Both the position numbers and the translations under genes were made by a program. Below the pieces are notes generated by a model. That model was not told the origin of the DNA. It did no database searches and saw nothing but the letters and a program-made list of their open reading frames with translations. From Paraburkholderia tuberum STM678 (GTDB taxonomy: Bacteria > Pseudomonadota > Gammaproteobacteria > Burkholderiales > Burkholderiaceae): DNA of 64,000 nt. The DNA lies in NCBI RefSeq assembly GCF_902833905.1, contig NZ_CADFGP010000039.1:1-64000 (forward strand), given 5' to 3'. This document shows, in pieces, positions 53,490 through 62,710 of the stretch; position 1 is the stretch's first letter, and each line of letters begins with the position of its first letter.

Positions 53490-53906
53490 ATGCTTTGGGT
53501 AAAGACGTTTCACATCGTATTGATTGCCTCCTGGTTTGCCGGCCTGTTCTATCTGCCGCGCATCTTCGTCAATCTGGCGATGGAAACGGAACCCGCCGCG
53601 ACGGCGCGTCTTCTGCTGATGGCGCGCAAGCTGTTCCGCTTCATGAGCTTCATCGCCGTGCCCGCGATCGCGTGCGGCCTGTGGTTGTGGCTCGTGATCG
53701 GCATCGGCAGCGGGCAGGGCTGGATTCACGCGAAGGTCGGCGTGGTCGTGCTCCTCGTCATCTATCACGCGTATTGCGGCGTGCTGTTGCGCAGGTTCGA
53801 GCGCGGCGAGAATCGCCACTCGGACAAGTGGTATCGGATGTTCAACGAGCTGCCGGTGCTCGGTATGCTCGCGGCGGTCGCGCTGGTAGTGATCAAGCCG
53901 TTCTGA
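53490..53906 (+). CDS. HemJ/CopD-like membrane protein
   Basis: A 138-residue integral membrane protein with four predicted helices. It begins MLWVKTFHIVLIASWFAGLFY with H8 at the position of the essential haem-ligating His of HemJ, and WIHAKVGVVVLL supplies the conserved lysine motif. HemJ is the protoporphyrinogen IX oxidase of many bacteria lacking HemG/HemY; CopD-type copper proteins are the alternative. ATG at 53490 has AAGGA upstream and matches HemJ; the frame extends back to 53421, overlapping the proA end by 20 bp. Confidence 0.85.
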   Translation: MLWVKTFHIVLIASWFAGLFYLPRIFVNLAMETEPAATARLLLMARKLFRFMSFIAVPAIACGLWLWLVIGIGSGQGWIHAKVGVVVLLVIYHAYCGVLLRRFERGENRHSDKWYRMFNELPVLGMLAAVALVVIKPF

Positions 53907-53943
53907 GCGGCTGACGGCGTTAAGCAGGGCGCTGGAAAAGATC

Positions 53944-53982
53944 AAAGGGCGGTATGCCGGTTGAATGGCACACCGCCCTTTT
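53944..53982. terminator. Bidirectional terminator between hemJ-like gene and hexR
   Basis: Long stem 53944-53958/53967-53981 with one A-C mismatch, an 8-nt loop and TTTT at 53979-53982; the left flank AAA supplies a U-run on the minus strand. It lies between convergent genes. Confidence 0.85.
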
Positions 53983-54018
53983 GCGTTACCCCGTCGTTCC
54001 GCGTTACATCGCAGCGGA

Positions 54019-54864
54019 TCACCCCTGCGAATCCACCCGCCGCCGGTGGATCACTTCCTTCGTTTGCGCGAGCTTCTCCAGCAGTTCGGGCCCGCGGCTC
54101 AGCGCGACGCCGACCGCCAGAATGTCGCCGATCGCCAGATGTGACACGCGCGAGGTCATCGGGGAGAAGATGTCGGTGTCTTCGTCGACGTTCGCAAAGA
54201 GGCCCACGGTTGCGAGCCGCGCGAGCGGCGAGTTGCCGTGCGTGATCGCGATCACCTTCGCGCCCGCGTTCAGCGCGGCCTTCGCGGCATCGATGATGTC
54301 GCGCGTGCGGCCCGTATTGGAAATCGCGACGACCACGTCCCCAGGTCCGAGCAGCGCGGCCGACATCAGAAACGTATGCGGGTCCGAATACGCGACGCTC
54401 GGCATGCCGAGCCGAAAGAACTTGTGCTGCACGTCGAGCGCGGCGATGCCTGAGCCGCCCGCCCCGTAGAACTCGATGCGCTTCGCTTGCGCGAGCATGT
54501 CGATCGCCGCGGCGACGCTATCCGACGACAGATTGTTGCGCACCTGAATCAGCGCGCCGATCGTTCGGTCAAGCACCTTCGCGGCGACGCCCGGCGTCGG
54601 CTCGTCGGGCCGCACGTCGCGATAGACGGCGGGCACTTCGCTGGCGATGCCCTGCGCGAGACGGATCTTGAATTCGCGAAAGCCGGAGAAACCGAGCGCG
54701 TGACAGAAGCGCGCGATCGTCGGCTGACTCACGCCCGCGCGCGCGGCGACCTCGGTCATCGACAGATCGAGCACCTCGCGCGGCGCCTCGATCACGTAAT
54801 CGGCCAGCTTGCGCTCGGACGGGCGCAACTGGTCGCGCATCTCTTCCACCTGGGACAGCATCAT
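54019..54864 (-). CDS. hexR: HexR-type RpiR/MurR family regulator
   Basis: A 281-residue regulator with an N-terminal RpiR helix-turn-helix (about 1-78, LSMTEVAARAGVSQPTIARF) and a C-terminal SIS sugar-phosphate isomerase-like effector domain (about 120-255, EFYGAGGSG and ISNTGRTRDI). HexR represses Entner-Doudoroff genes and is released by KDPG. It diverges from edd-eda, and HexR-like boxes lie on both sides of the intergenic region. ATG at 54864 is chosen; the alternative at 54939 adds 25 residues. Confidence 0.92.
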   Translation of the reverse strand: MMLSQVEEMRDQLRPSERKLADYVIEAPREVLDLSMTEVAARAGVSQPTIARFCHALGFSGFREFKIRLAQGIASEVPAVYRDVRPDEPTPGVAAKVLDRTIGALIQVRNNLSSDSVAAAIDMLAQAKRIEFYGAGGSGIAALDVQHKFFRLGMPSVAYSDPHTFLMSAALLGPGDVVVAISNTGRTRDIIDAAKAALNAGAKVIAITHGNSPLARLATVGLFANVDEDTDIFSPMTSRVSHLAIGDILAVGVALSRGPELLEKLAQTKEVIHRRRVDSQG

Positions 54865-54932
54865 CGGAAAACTCGCACTATGCTGAAGAACGTGTGGACT
54901 ATATCCGATTGGTCGTTGGCGCACAAAAGGTA

Positions 54933-54947
54933 GGTACAAAAACTACA
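54933..54947. promoter_or_regulatory. HexR-like box, hexR side
   Basis: GGTACAAAAACTACA matches 12 of 15 positions of the HexR consensus TGTARTWWWAYTACA as I recall it. It lies 69 bp upstream of the hexR start, suited to autoregulation. Confidence 0.55.
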
Positions 54948-55064
54948 TATCGGCGAGTAAGTGTATTCCCTGGGTTTCTGCTGTAAAGCGCTAAGGCGCC
55001 GCCAGTAGGGCGACCTGGCGATCCGCGCCATGCGGCGCCGCAACAGAGTTCGTCATTGCGATCG

Positions 55065-55079
55065 TGTAGTTTTTCTACT
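55065..55079. promoter_or_regulatory. HexR-like box, edd side
   Basis: TGTAGTTTTTCTACT matches 13 of 15 positions of the HexR consensus TGTARTWWWAYTACA and is itself a near palindrome. It lies 84 bp upstream of the edd start, a position where a bound repressor would block the promoter. Confidence 0.65.
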
Positions 55080-55162
55080 AAGATGACGTCGTTCGATATC
55101 ACAACCCCGCGATACCGCCAGGTGTCATGCGTGCGCCTGCCGCCAGCGACGAAGGAGCTCCG

Positions 55163-57130
55163 ATGGTTTCCCCGCATTCGCAATTGTTGAAGGTCACGCA
55201 ACGCGTGATCGAGCGCAGCAAGCCCACGCGCGAAGCGTATCTGGCCCGCATCGAGCATGCGCAGGGGCGCTTTCCGGCGCGCGGCGCGTTGTCGTGCGCG
55301 AACCTCGCTCACGGTTTCGCCGGCCTCGAGGGCAACGACAAGCTCGTGATCAAGCAGATTCGCGAGCCGAATATCGGCATCGTGTCGTCGTACAACGAGA
55401 TGCTGTCGGCGCACGCGCCGTACAAAAACTACCCGGACATCATCAAGCAGGCCGCGCGCGAAAACGGCGGCGTCGCGCAATTCGCGGGCGGCGTGCCGGC
55501 GATGTGCGACGGCGTCACGCAGGGCAACGCGGGCATGGAGCTGTCGCTGTTCTCGCGCGAAGTGATCGCGATGAGCACGGCCGTCGCGCTCACCCACAAC
55601 ATGTTCGACGCGGCGCTGTGCCTCGGCATCTGCGACAAGATCGTGCCGGGCCTGCTGATCGGCGCGCTGCAGTTCGGCCATCTGCCGACCATCTTCGTGC
55701 CGGCCGGCCCGATGGCAAGCGGCCTGTCGAACGACGACAAAGCCAGGACGCGTCAGCAGTTCGCGACCGGCCAGTGCGGCCGCGACGCGCTGCTCGAAGC
55801 GGAAGCGGCCGCCTATCACAGCCACGGCACCTGCACCTTCTACGGCACCGCGAACAGTAATCAGATGCTGATGGAAGTGATGGGCCTGCATCTGCCGGGC
55901 TCGGCCTTCGTGCATCCGCACACGCCGCTGCGCGACGCGCTGACCGCGCAGGCCGCGCGCCGCGTGCTCGATCTGACGGTCGAGCGCGGCCACTACATGC
56001 CGATCGGCCATGTGGTCGACGAGAAGGCGATCGTCAACGGCATCGTCGCGCTGCTGGCGACGGGCGGCTCGACCAATCACACGCTGCACCTCGTCGCAAT
56101 CGCGCGCGCGGCCGGCATCGTGATCGACTGGGACGACTTCGACACGCTGTCGCAGGCGGTACCGCTGCTTGCGAAGATCTATCCGAACGGCAAGGCCGAC
56201 GTGAACCACTTCCACGCGGCGGGCGGCGTCGCGTTCCTCGTGCGCAATCTGCTCGAAGGCGGTCTGCTGCATGAAGACGTGAACACGGTCGCGGGCAAGG
56301 GTCTGAAGCGCTACACCGAGGAGCCGAAGCTGCTCGACGGCAAGCTGCAATGGGTGGCAGGTGTCGAGGCGAGCGCGGACACAGCGGTGCTGCGCGGCAT
56401 CAAGGAGCCGTTCCAGCCGGACGGCGGCCTGCGTCTGATGCAGGGCAAGCTCGGCCGCGGCGTAATCAAGATTTCGGCGGTCGCGGCGCAGCATCGCAAG
56501 GTGAAGGCGCCGGCAATCGTGTTCGATTCGCAGGAAGCGGTGCAGGAAGCGTTCGACAAGGGCGAGCTCAAGCGCGACTTCATCGCGGTGGTGCGCTTCC
56601 AGGGCGCACGCGCCAACGGCATGCCCGAGTTGCATCGTTTGACGCCGCTGCTCGGTGTGCTGCAGGATCAGGGTTTCCATGTCGCGCTGGTGACCGATGG
56701 CCGTATGTCGGGCGCGTCGGGCAAGGTGCCGGCGGTCATCCATCTGTCGCCGGAAGCGTTGCTGCAAGGCCCGATCGGCAAAGTGCGCACGGGCGACATG
56801 CTGGTGATCGACGCCGAAGCGGGCGTGCTCGACATCGAGATCGACGCAGCCGAGTGGGCCGCGCGTCCGAACGCCGAGCCGCTGCATCAGGCGGACAACG
56901 AAGTCGGCTTCGGCCGCGAGCTGTTCGGCGTGTTCCGTGCGGCGGCGGCGCCGGCGGAGCAGGGCGCGTCGGTGTTCGGCAAGCTGGTCGGCGAGGGCGG
57001 CACGGTCGATGGCCAGCACGGCCACGGCAGCCATCACAGGCACGGCCACGACGGTGACCATCAACCCAGCGACCATCATCACACGAGCACCGCGCAAGCC
57101 GGCGCGGCGCTGCAGAAACAAGGAGTCTGA
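55163..57130 (+). CDS. edd: 6-phosphogluconate dehydratase with His-rich C-terminal tail
   Basis: A 655-residue IlvD/Edd family Fe-S dehydratase that makes KDPG from 6-phosphogluconate. NEMLSAHAPYKNYP, the cluster cysteine region VPAMCDGVTQG (C115) and GICDKIVPG, and the VTDGRMSGASGKVPA motif are intact. Typical Edd ends near residue 605; here a further 45-50 residues follow that hold 10 histidines in 24 residues (about 616-640). GAAGGAGC precedes ATG 55163. eda starts 2 bp after the stop. Confidence 0.95.
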   Translation: MVSPHSQLLKVTQRVIERSKPTREAYLARIEHAQGRFPARGALSCANLAHGFAGLEGNDKLVIKQIREPNIGIVSSYNEMLSAHAPYKNYPDIIKQAARENGGVAQFAGGVPAMCDGVTQGNAGMELSLFSREVIAMSTAVALTHNMFDAALCLGICDKIVPGLLIGALQFGHLPTIFVPAGPMASGLSNDDKARTRQQFATGQCGRDALLEAEAAAYHSHGTCTFYGTANSNQMLMEVMGLHLPGSAFVHPHTPLRDALTAQAARRVLDLTVERGHYMPIGHVVDEKAIVNGIVALLATGGSTNHTLHLVAIARAAGIVIDWDDFDTLSQAVPLLAKIYPNGKADVNHFHAAGGVAFLVRNLLEGGLLHEDVNTVAGKGLKRYTEEPKLLDGKLQWVAGVEASADTAVLRGIKEPFQPDGGLRLMQGKLGRGVIKISAVAAQHRKVKAPAIVFDSQEAVQEAFDKGELKRDFIAVVRFQGARANGMPELHRLTPLLGVLQDQGFHVALVTDGRMSGASGKVPAVIHLSPEALLQGPIGKVRTGDMLVIDAEAGVLDIEIDAAEWAARPNAEPLHQADNEVGFGRELFGVFRAAAAPAEQGASVFGKLVGEGGTVDGQHGHGSHHRHGHDGDHQPSDHHHTSTAQAGAALQKQGV

Positions 57131-57132
57131 CT

Positions 57133-57774
57133 ATGACGTCGAAAACAGTAAGCGATATCGTGCGCCTCGGCCCGGTGATTCCGGTGCTCGCGTTCGACAC
57201 GGTCGAACAGGGCGAACACGTGTCGCGCGCGTTGCACGCGGGCGGCGTGAAGGTGCTCGAAATCACGCTGCGCACGCCGGCGGGCCTCGGCGCGATCGAG
57301 CGTGCGTGCGAACTCGCGGACGACATCGTGGTCGGTGTCGGCACGATCACGAAGCCCGAGCATTGCGCCCAGGCGAAGAAGGCGGGCGCGCAGTTCGGCG
57401 TGTCGCCGGGTCTGACCAAGGACATGCACAAGGCCGCGCAGGATGTGGGTCTGCCGCTGTTGCCCGGCGTGATGACGCCGTCGGACATCATCCTCGCGCT
57501 CGAGCTCGGCTACGAGATCGTCAAGTTCTTCCCCGCACAGCAGGCGGGCGGCGTGCCGATGCTGCAGGCGTTCCATGGCCCGTTCCCGGCGCTGAAGTTC
57601 TGCCCGACCGGCGGCATCACGCCGGAAAGCGCGCCGCACTTCCTGTCGCTGCCGAACGTGGTCTGTGTCGGCGGTTCGTGGCTCACGCCGAAGGCCGCGC
57701 TCGCCGCGCAGAACTGGGACGAGCTCACGCGCCTCGCGCGCGCCGCGAGCCAACTGGCGGCACCCGCGCACTAA
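57133..57774 (+). CDS. eda: KDPG aldolase (2-dehydro-3-deoxy-phosphogluconate aldolase)
   Basis: A 213-residue class I aldolase that splits KDPG into pyruvate and glyceraldehyde 3-phosphate. The catalytic Glu lies in LEITLRTPAG and the Schiff-base lysine in IVKFFPAQQAGG; PTGGITPES is the phosphate-binding motif. The two-base gap to edd indicates coupled translation. It is a paralogue of dgoA at 17324, with RTP in place of the NSP motif. Confidence 0.96.
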   Translation: MTSKTVSDIVRLGPVIPVLAFDTVEQGEHVSRALHAGGVKVLEITLRTPAGLGAIERACELADDIVVGVGTITKPEHCAQAKKAGAQFGVSPGLTKDMHKAAQDVGLPLLPGVMTPSDIILALELGYEIVKFFPAQQAGGVPMLQAFHGPFPALKFCPTGGITPESAPHFLSLPNVVCVGGSWLTPKAALAAQNWDELTRLARAASQLAAPAH

Positions 57775-57818
57775 GCCCCACAACCCAATAGCGCATCGGT
57801 CAACTGAACCGGGCCCAG

Positions 57819-57869
57819 GAGTCTCGTCGATACAGCCGCATCAGGCTGTCGCGCCGAGACTCTTTTTTT
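57819..57869 (+). terminator. Branched Rho-independent terminator after eda
   Basis: Outer stem GAGTCTCG (57819-57826)/CGAGACTC (57855-57862) encloses a second hairpin ACAGCC (57832-57837)/GGCTGT (57844-57849), followed by seven T. It separates edd-eda from the gntP-gntK transcript. Confidence 0.85.
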
Positions 57870-58030
57870 ACCTGATATGCGTGCTGGATTTGCGCGCGCT
57901 TTCTGGAAACAAACAGTAGAATTCAGCGTCCGCGCGGCTAGCCGGGTTTTCAGGCATCGCGCAGGTTGCCGTGAGACGAAGTGCCGGCCGCATCCGCACT
58001 CTGAAGTCAATAAACCAAAGGAGGGGCTTC

Positions 58031-59434
58031 ATGGAATCTGCCCACGGCAGCTTGCTGCTGGTCTACGCATTGATCGCGATCGCGCTGCTGATCTTGCTGA
58101 TCACGCGCTTCAAGGTCTATCCGTTTCTCGTTCTGATCATCGTGTCGTTGCTGCTGGGCCTCGTGGCCGGCATGCCGATGCAGACCATCGTCAAATCGTT
58201 CGAAACGGGGAACGGCAACACGCTCGGGCACATTGCCGTCGTCGTCGGTCTCGGTACGATGCTCGGCAAGATGATGGCCGAATCGGGCGGCGCCGAGCGC
58301 ATCGCGACCACGCTGATCAACTGGTTCGGTGAGAAACACATTCACTGGGCGATGATGGTGGTCGCGATCATCGTCGGCTTGCCGGTGTTCTTCGAAGTCG
58401 GCTTCGTGCTGCTGATTCCGATCGCGTTCAACGTCGCCAAGCGCACCAACAAATCACTGCTGCTGGTCGGCCTGCCGATGGTCGCGGGTCTGTCCGTCGT
58501 GCACGGGCTGATTCCGCCGCACCCGGCCGCACTGCTCGCCGTGCAGGCGTATCACGCGGACATCGGCAAGACGATCGCCTACGGTCTGATCGTCGGCGTG
58601 CCGTGCGCGATCGTCGCCGGTCCGCTGTTCGCGTTGCTGGTGAGCCGTCATGTCCAGTTGCCGAAGGAAAATCCGCTTGCCGCGCAATTTCTGGGCAGCG
58701 ACGTGAAGGACGCCAACGGCGTGCAAAGTGGTAACGCCGCGAAGACCGCTGCACCGAAGCGCGAACTGCCGGGCTTCGGCATCACGCTGGTCACGATCCT
58801 GTTGCCGGTGGTCCTGATGCTGGTCGGCAGCTGGGCCGACCTGGTTTTCGAGCCGAAGACGCTGCCGAACGATCTGCTGCGCTTTTTCGGCAACACCGAC
58901 GTCGCGCTGCTGACGGCCGTGCTGGTCAGCTTCTGGACCTTCGGCGCGAGCCGCGGCTTTAACCGCGAGCAGATTCAGAAGTTCTGCGGAGAATGTCTCG
59001 CGCCGATCGCGGGTATTACACTGATCGTCGGTGCGGGCGGCGGTTTTGGCCGCGTACTGATGGATAGCGGCATTTCGAAGGAAATCACCAGCGTGGCGAC
59101 CGCGGTGCATCTGTCGCCGCTGCTGTTCGGCTGGCTCGTCGCGGCGATGATGCGTCTCGCGACCGGCTCGGCCACCGTCGCGATGACGACCGCCTGCGGC
59201 ATCGTCGCGCCGATCGCGGCTGCAGGCGCGGTGCAGGTGAAGCCGGAACTGATGGTGCTCGCGACCGGCTCGGGCTCGCTGATCTTCTCGCACGTGAACG
59301 ACGGCGGCTTCTGGCTGATCAAGGAATATTTCGGCATGACGGTGGTGCAGACCTTCAAGACGTGGTCGCTCCTCGAAACCATCATTTCGGTGATGGGGCT
59401 GGGCCTGACCTTCGCACTCGCGGCGGTCCTGTAA
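58031..59434 (+). CDS. gntP: GntP family gluconate:H+ symporter
   Basis: A 467-residue permease with about 12 to 14 hydrophobic helices and GntP features: FETGNGNTLGHIAVVVGLGTM-type loop after helix 2, PVFFEVGFVLLIPI, and PPHPAALLAVQ. It imports gluconate, which gntK phosphorylates to 6-phosphogluconate for edd. ATG at 58031 has AAGGAGG upstream. gntK follows 10 bp later. Confidence 0.94.
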   Translation: MESAHGSLLLVYALIAIALLILLITRFKVYPFLVLIIVSLLLGLVAGMPMQTIVKSFETGNGNTLGHIAVVVGLGTMLGKMMAESGGAERIATTLINWFGEKHIHWAMMVVAIIVGLPVFFEVGFVLLIPIAFNVAKRTNKSLLLVGLPMVAGLSVVHGLIPPHPAALLAVQAYHADIGKTIAYGLIVGVPCAIVAGPLFALLVSRHVQLPKENPLAAQFLGSDVKDANGVQSGNAAKTAAPKRELPGFGITLVTILLPVVLMLVGSWADLVFEPKTLPNDLLRFFGNTDVALLTAVLVSFWTFGASRGFNREQIQKFCGECLAPIAGITLIVGAGGGFGRVLMDSGISKEITSVATAVHLSPLLFGWLVAAMMRLATGSATVAMTTACGIVAPIAAAGAVQVKPELMVLATGSGSLIFSHVNDGGFWLIKEYFGMTVVQTFKTWSLLETIISVMGLGLTFALAAVL

Positions 59435-59444
59435 GGAGTTTCAA

Positions 59445-59939
59445 ATGATTCTGATCGCAATGGGCGTGTCGGGCGCCGGCAAGACGAGGATTGGCGAAAT
59501 GCTGGCCGAGCGCCTGCATTGCGCGTTCACCGACGGCGACGCGTTCCATAGCGCGGCGAACAAGGAGAAGATGCACCACGGCATTCCGCTCACCGACGAA
59601 GACCGCTGGCCGTGGCTGAAGACGATCCGCGCGGCGATCGAGGAAAAGCAGAAAGCGGGCGAGACGGCGGTGTTCACGTGTTCGTCGCTGAAGCGCTCAT
59701 ATCGCGACATTCTGCGTGCCGGCGACAAGGACGTGTGCTTTGTCTACCTGAAGGGTTCGCGCGAGGTGCTCGCGGAGCGTCTCGGGGATCGCACCGGGCA
59801 TTTCTTCGATCCGTCGCTGCTGCAAAGCCAGCTCGATACGCTCGAGGAGCCCGGTGACGACGAAGCGATCACGGTCAGCATCGATCTGACGCCGGAACAG
59901 ATCGTCGACGAGGTGCTCAGGCAGGTCGAAGCGCGCTGA
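59445..59939 (+). CDS. gntK: Gluconokinase
   Basis: A 164-residue kinase of the GntK/IdnK type. The P-loop GVSGAGKTRIGEML is at the N-terminus and FTDGDAFHS follows, then CSSLKRSYRD and FVYLKGSREVL. It makes 6-phosphogluconate, the substrate of Edd. AAGGAG precedes the ATG and the gene is 10 bp after gntP, so both are co-transcribed. Confidence 0.95.
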   Translation: MILIAMGVSGAGKTRIGEMLAERLHCAFTDGDAFHSAANKEKMHHGIPLTDEDRWPWLKTIRAAIEEKQKAGETAVFTCSSLKRSYRDILRAGDKDVCFVYLKGSREVLAERLGDRTGHFFDPSLLQSQLDTLEEPGDDEAITVSIDLTPEQIVDEVLRQVEAR

Positions 59940-59980
59940 GTCGTTGATTGCTTCGCGTTCCAGCTTCGAACGCGGGACGA

Positions 59981-60011
59981 AAAAAAAGCCGCTCCTCGGA
60001 GCGGCTTTTTT
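59981..60011. terminator. Bidirectional terminator between gntK and purB
   Basis: Stem GCCGCTC (59988-59994)/GAGCGGC (59999-60005) with CTCG loop, A7 before and T6 after, so it can stop both convergent transcripts. Confidence 0.9.
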
Positions 60012-60038
60012 ATGCATTGAAGAAGCTGGGCCAGCCGA

Positions 60039-61427
60039 TCAGCCGATCCGCTTCGCCAGTTCGACGGCCCGGCCGATGTACGAGCCGGGCGTCATCGCGA
60101 GCAGGCGGTCCTTCGCGTCCTGCGCAATCGCCAGGCCGCCAATGAAGCTCTGCAGCGCCTCGCGCGTGATGCCCTTGCCGCGCGTGAGCTCCTTCAGCTG
60201 CTCGTACGGATTCTCGATGCCGTAACGGCGCATCACGGTCTGCACCGGCTCGGCCAGCACTTCCCAGCAGTTGTCGAGGTCTTCGTTCAGACGCTGCGCA
60301 TTCACTTCGAGCTTGTCGAGGCCGCGGATCAGCGAGTCGTACGCGAGCAGCGAGTAGCCGAACGCGACGCCGATGTTGCGCAGCACCGTCGAGTCGGTCA
60401 GGTCGCGCTGCCAGCGCGACACCGGCAGCTTGTCGGCGAGGTGACGCAACGTCGCGTTCGCGAGGCCGAGGTTGCCTTCCGAGTTTTCGAAGTCGATCGG
60501 ATTGACCTTGTGCGGCATCGTCGACGAACCGATTTCGCCGGCCTTCGTGCGCTGCTTGAAGTAGCCGAGCGAGATGTAGCCCCACACGTCGCGGTCCAGA
60601 TCCAGCAGGATCGTGTTCGCGCGCGAGATCGCGTCGAACAGCTCGGCCATGTAGTCGTGCGGCTCGATCTGGGTCGTGTATGGATTGAACGCGAGCTTCA
60701 GACGGTTCTCGACGACGTCCTTCGAGAATGCTTGCCAGTCGAACTCCGGATACGCGGACAGGTGCGCGTTGAAGTTGCCGACCGCGCCGTTCATCTTGCC
60801 GAGCAGTTCGACCTTCGCGATACGTTCGATCGCACGCGCGAGCCGCGCGGCGACGTTGGCGATTTCCTTGCCGAGCGTGGTCGGGCTGGCCGGCTGGCCG
60901 TGCGTGCGCGACAACATCGGCTGGGCGGCGTGCGCGTGCGCGAGCGCAACGAGGCGTTGATGCACCGAGCGCAGCGCCGGCAGGATCACGTGTTCGCGCG
61001 CGCCGGCGAGCATCAGGCCGTGCGACGTGTTGTTGATGTCTTCCGACGTGCACGCGAAGTGGATGAACTCGCTCGCGCGCTCCAGTTCTTCATGGCCCTT
61101 CACCGATTCCTTCAGCCAGTATTCGACGGCCTTCACGTCGTGGTTCGTCACGCGCTCGATTTCCTTGATGCGCGCGGCATCGTGCGCGGTGAAGCGCTCG
61201 GCCAGTTGCAGCAGGAATTGCTCGGACGCCTCGGAGAAGCGCGGCACTTCAGCGAAGCCGGCGCGCGACAGCGCGATCAGCCAGTGGATTTCGACCGTCA
61301 CGCGATTGCGCATGAAGGCGGCTTCCGAGAGCCAGTCGCGCAGGGCCTCGGTTTTGGCGGCGTAGCGGCCGTCGAGCGGGGAAAGCGCGTTCAGCGCGAA
61401 CAGGGTGTCGGGGCGGGTGTCGGACAT
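60039..61427 (-). CDS. purB: Adenylosuccinate lyase
   Basis: A 462-residue fumarase/aspartase superfamily enzyme acting twice in purine synthesis (SAICAR to AICAR, adenylosuccinate to AMP). LSPLDGRYAAKTE opens it, TSEDINNTSH is the conserved segment with active-site residues, and the signature loop SSTMPHKVNPIDFENSEG is intact. The ATG at 61427 fits the family. It diverges from a LysR gene. Confidence 0.97.
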   Translation of the reverse strand: MSDTRPDTLFALNALSPLDGRYAAKTEALRDWLSEAAFMRNRVTVEIHWLIALSRAGFAEVPRFSEASEQFLLQLAERFTAHDAARIKEIERVTNHDVKAVEYWLKESVKGHEELERASEFIHFACTSEDINNTSHGLMLAGAREHVILPALRSVHQRLVALAHAHAAQPMLSRTHGQPASPTTLGKEIANVAARLARAIERIAKVELLGKMNGAVGNFNAHLSAYPEFDWQAFSKDVVENRLKLAFNPYTTQIEPHDYMAELFDAISRANTILLDLDRDVWGYISLGYFKQRTKAGEIGSSTMPHKVNPIDFENSEGNLGLANATLRHLADKLPVSRWQRDLTDSTVLRNIGVAFGYSLLAYDSLIRGLDKLEVNAQRLNEDLDNCWEVLAEPVQTVMRRYGIENPYEQLKELTRGKGITREALQSFIGGLAIAQDAKDRLLAMTPGSYIGRAVELAKRIG

Positions 61428-61591
61428 GATGAGGACCGGGTTGAAGCGGTTGAGCGTTCAGCGAGCGGGTCGGGAACGGAGGGAACCGTGGATTTTACCA
61501 CTGTGACGCGATCGGCCCGCCCGGATGCGTCGGTCGCAATCCGCGCCGCTAGAATGCAGACTTCTTCCCTCTCGACGGCAAGCGCAATCGC

Positions 61592-62548
61592 ATGGAACTG
61601 AAATGGCTCGAAGACTTTATTTCGCTCGCGGAAACGCGTAGCTTCAGCCGCTCGGCCGAGTTGCGCCACGTCACGCAGCCGGCTTTCTCGCGCCGCATCC
61701 AGGCGCTCGAAGCGTGGCTCGGCACGGAACTGATCGACCGTTCTGTTTATCCGACGCGGCTCACGGCGGCCGGTCAGGTGTTCAACGAGCAGGCGCTCGC
61801 GATGCTGTCGCAATTTCACGAGGCGCGCGCGCTGCTGCGCGGCCACACGGCGACGCCCCAGGCGACGATCGAATTCGCGGTCCCCCACACGCTGTCGCTC
61901 ACTTACTTCCCGCGCTGGCTGCAGCGCATCGAGGCGCAGATGGGCCCGATCCACACGCGGCTGCGCGCGCTGAACGTGCACGACGCGGCGCTCTCGCTGG
62001 TGGAAGGCGGCTGCGATCTGATGATGGGCTACCACCATCCGAGCCATCCGGTCGCGCTCGATCCGGCGCGCTACGACATGCTGACGCTCGGCCACGAGCC
62101 GATCAGCCCGTTCTCGGCGCCGGCCCGGGCGGGCCGGCCGCGTCACACGCTGCCAGGCTCGGCCGATGCGCCCGCGCCGTATCTGTCGTACACGCCGAAC
62201 GCGTACCTCGGGCGCATGACCGAGGTGATTCTCGCGAACGCGCCGGAGCGCCTGCACCTCGACCGGCTCTACGAAACCGACATGGCCGAGGGGCTCAAGG
62301 CGATGGCGCTCGCTGGTCACGGCATCGCGTTTCTGCCGCATAGCGCGGTCGAAGATGCGGTGGCCGAAGGCCGGCTGATCCGCCTCGATCGCGCGACGCG
62401 CGGCACGCCGGAAGGGCAGCTGACGCTCAGCATGGAGATTCGTCTGTATCGCGACAAGCTCGCCGCGAAAAGCGACGACGCGCGCCAGATTCTCGTGCGC
62501 CGGTTGTGGGACGTGGTGTCGGAGGAACTCCGGCAGAGCGCCGCCTGA
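61592..62548 (+). CDS. LysR family transcriptional regulator
   Basis: A 318-residue LysR-type protein. The winged helix-turn-helix at about 1-65 begins MELKWLEDFISLAETRSF and continues SRSAELRHVTQPAFSRRI; the effector domain covers about 90-300. The length and motif resemble HypT-type (hypochlorite-responsive) regulators, but this is only a similarity impression. It diverges from purB with 164 bp between and precedes the glutamate dehydrogenase gene by 162 bp, so it may regulate either; no operator was identified with confidence. Confidence 0.9.
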   Translation: MELKWLEDFISLAETRSFSRSAELRHVTQPAFSRRIQALEAWLGTELIDRSVYPTRLTAAGQVFNEQALAMLSQFHEARALLRGHTATPQATIEFAVPHTLSLTYFPRWLQRIEAQMGPIHTRLRALNVHDAALSLVEGGCDLMMGYHHPSHPVALDPARYDMLTLGHEPISPFSAPARAGRPRHTLPGSADAPAPYLSYTPNAYLGRMTEVILANAPERLHLDRLYETDMAEGLKAMALAGHGIAFLPHSAVEDAVAEGRLIRLDRATRGTPEGQLTLSMEIRLYRDKLAAKSDDARQILVRRLWDVVSEELRQSAA

Positions 62549-62710
62549 GCCGCGGCATAAAACTCAAACTCGAACCTGCGTCGCGACGACGCGAATTTGC
62601 GGCTTTGCGAACGTTATGCAAGAAAAACATAACGGGATAAGGAAACGGCATTGGATTTCGATACGGCGTTTTTCCACAATGCCCGTACTCGATCAAACGC
62701 CGGAGCGTTC

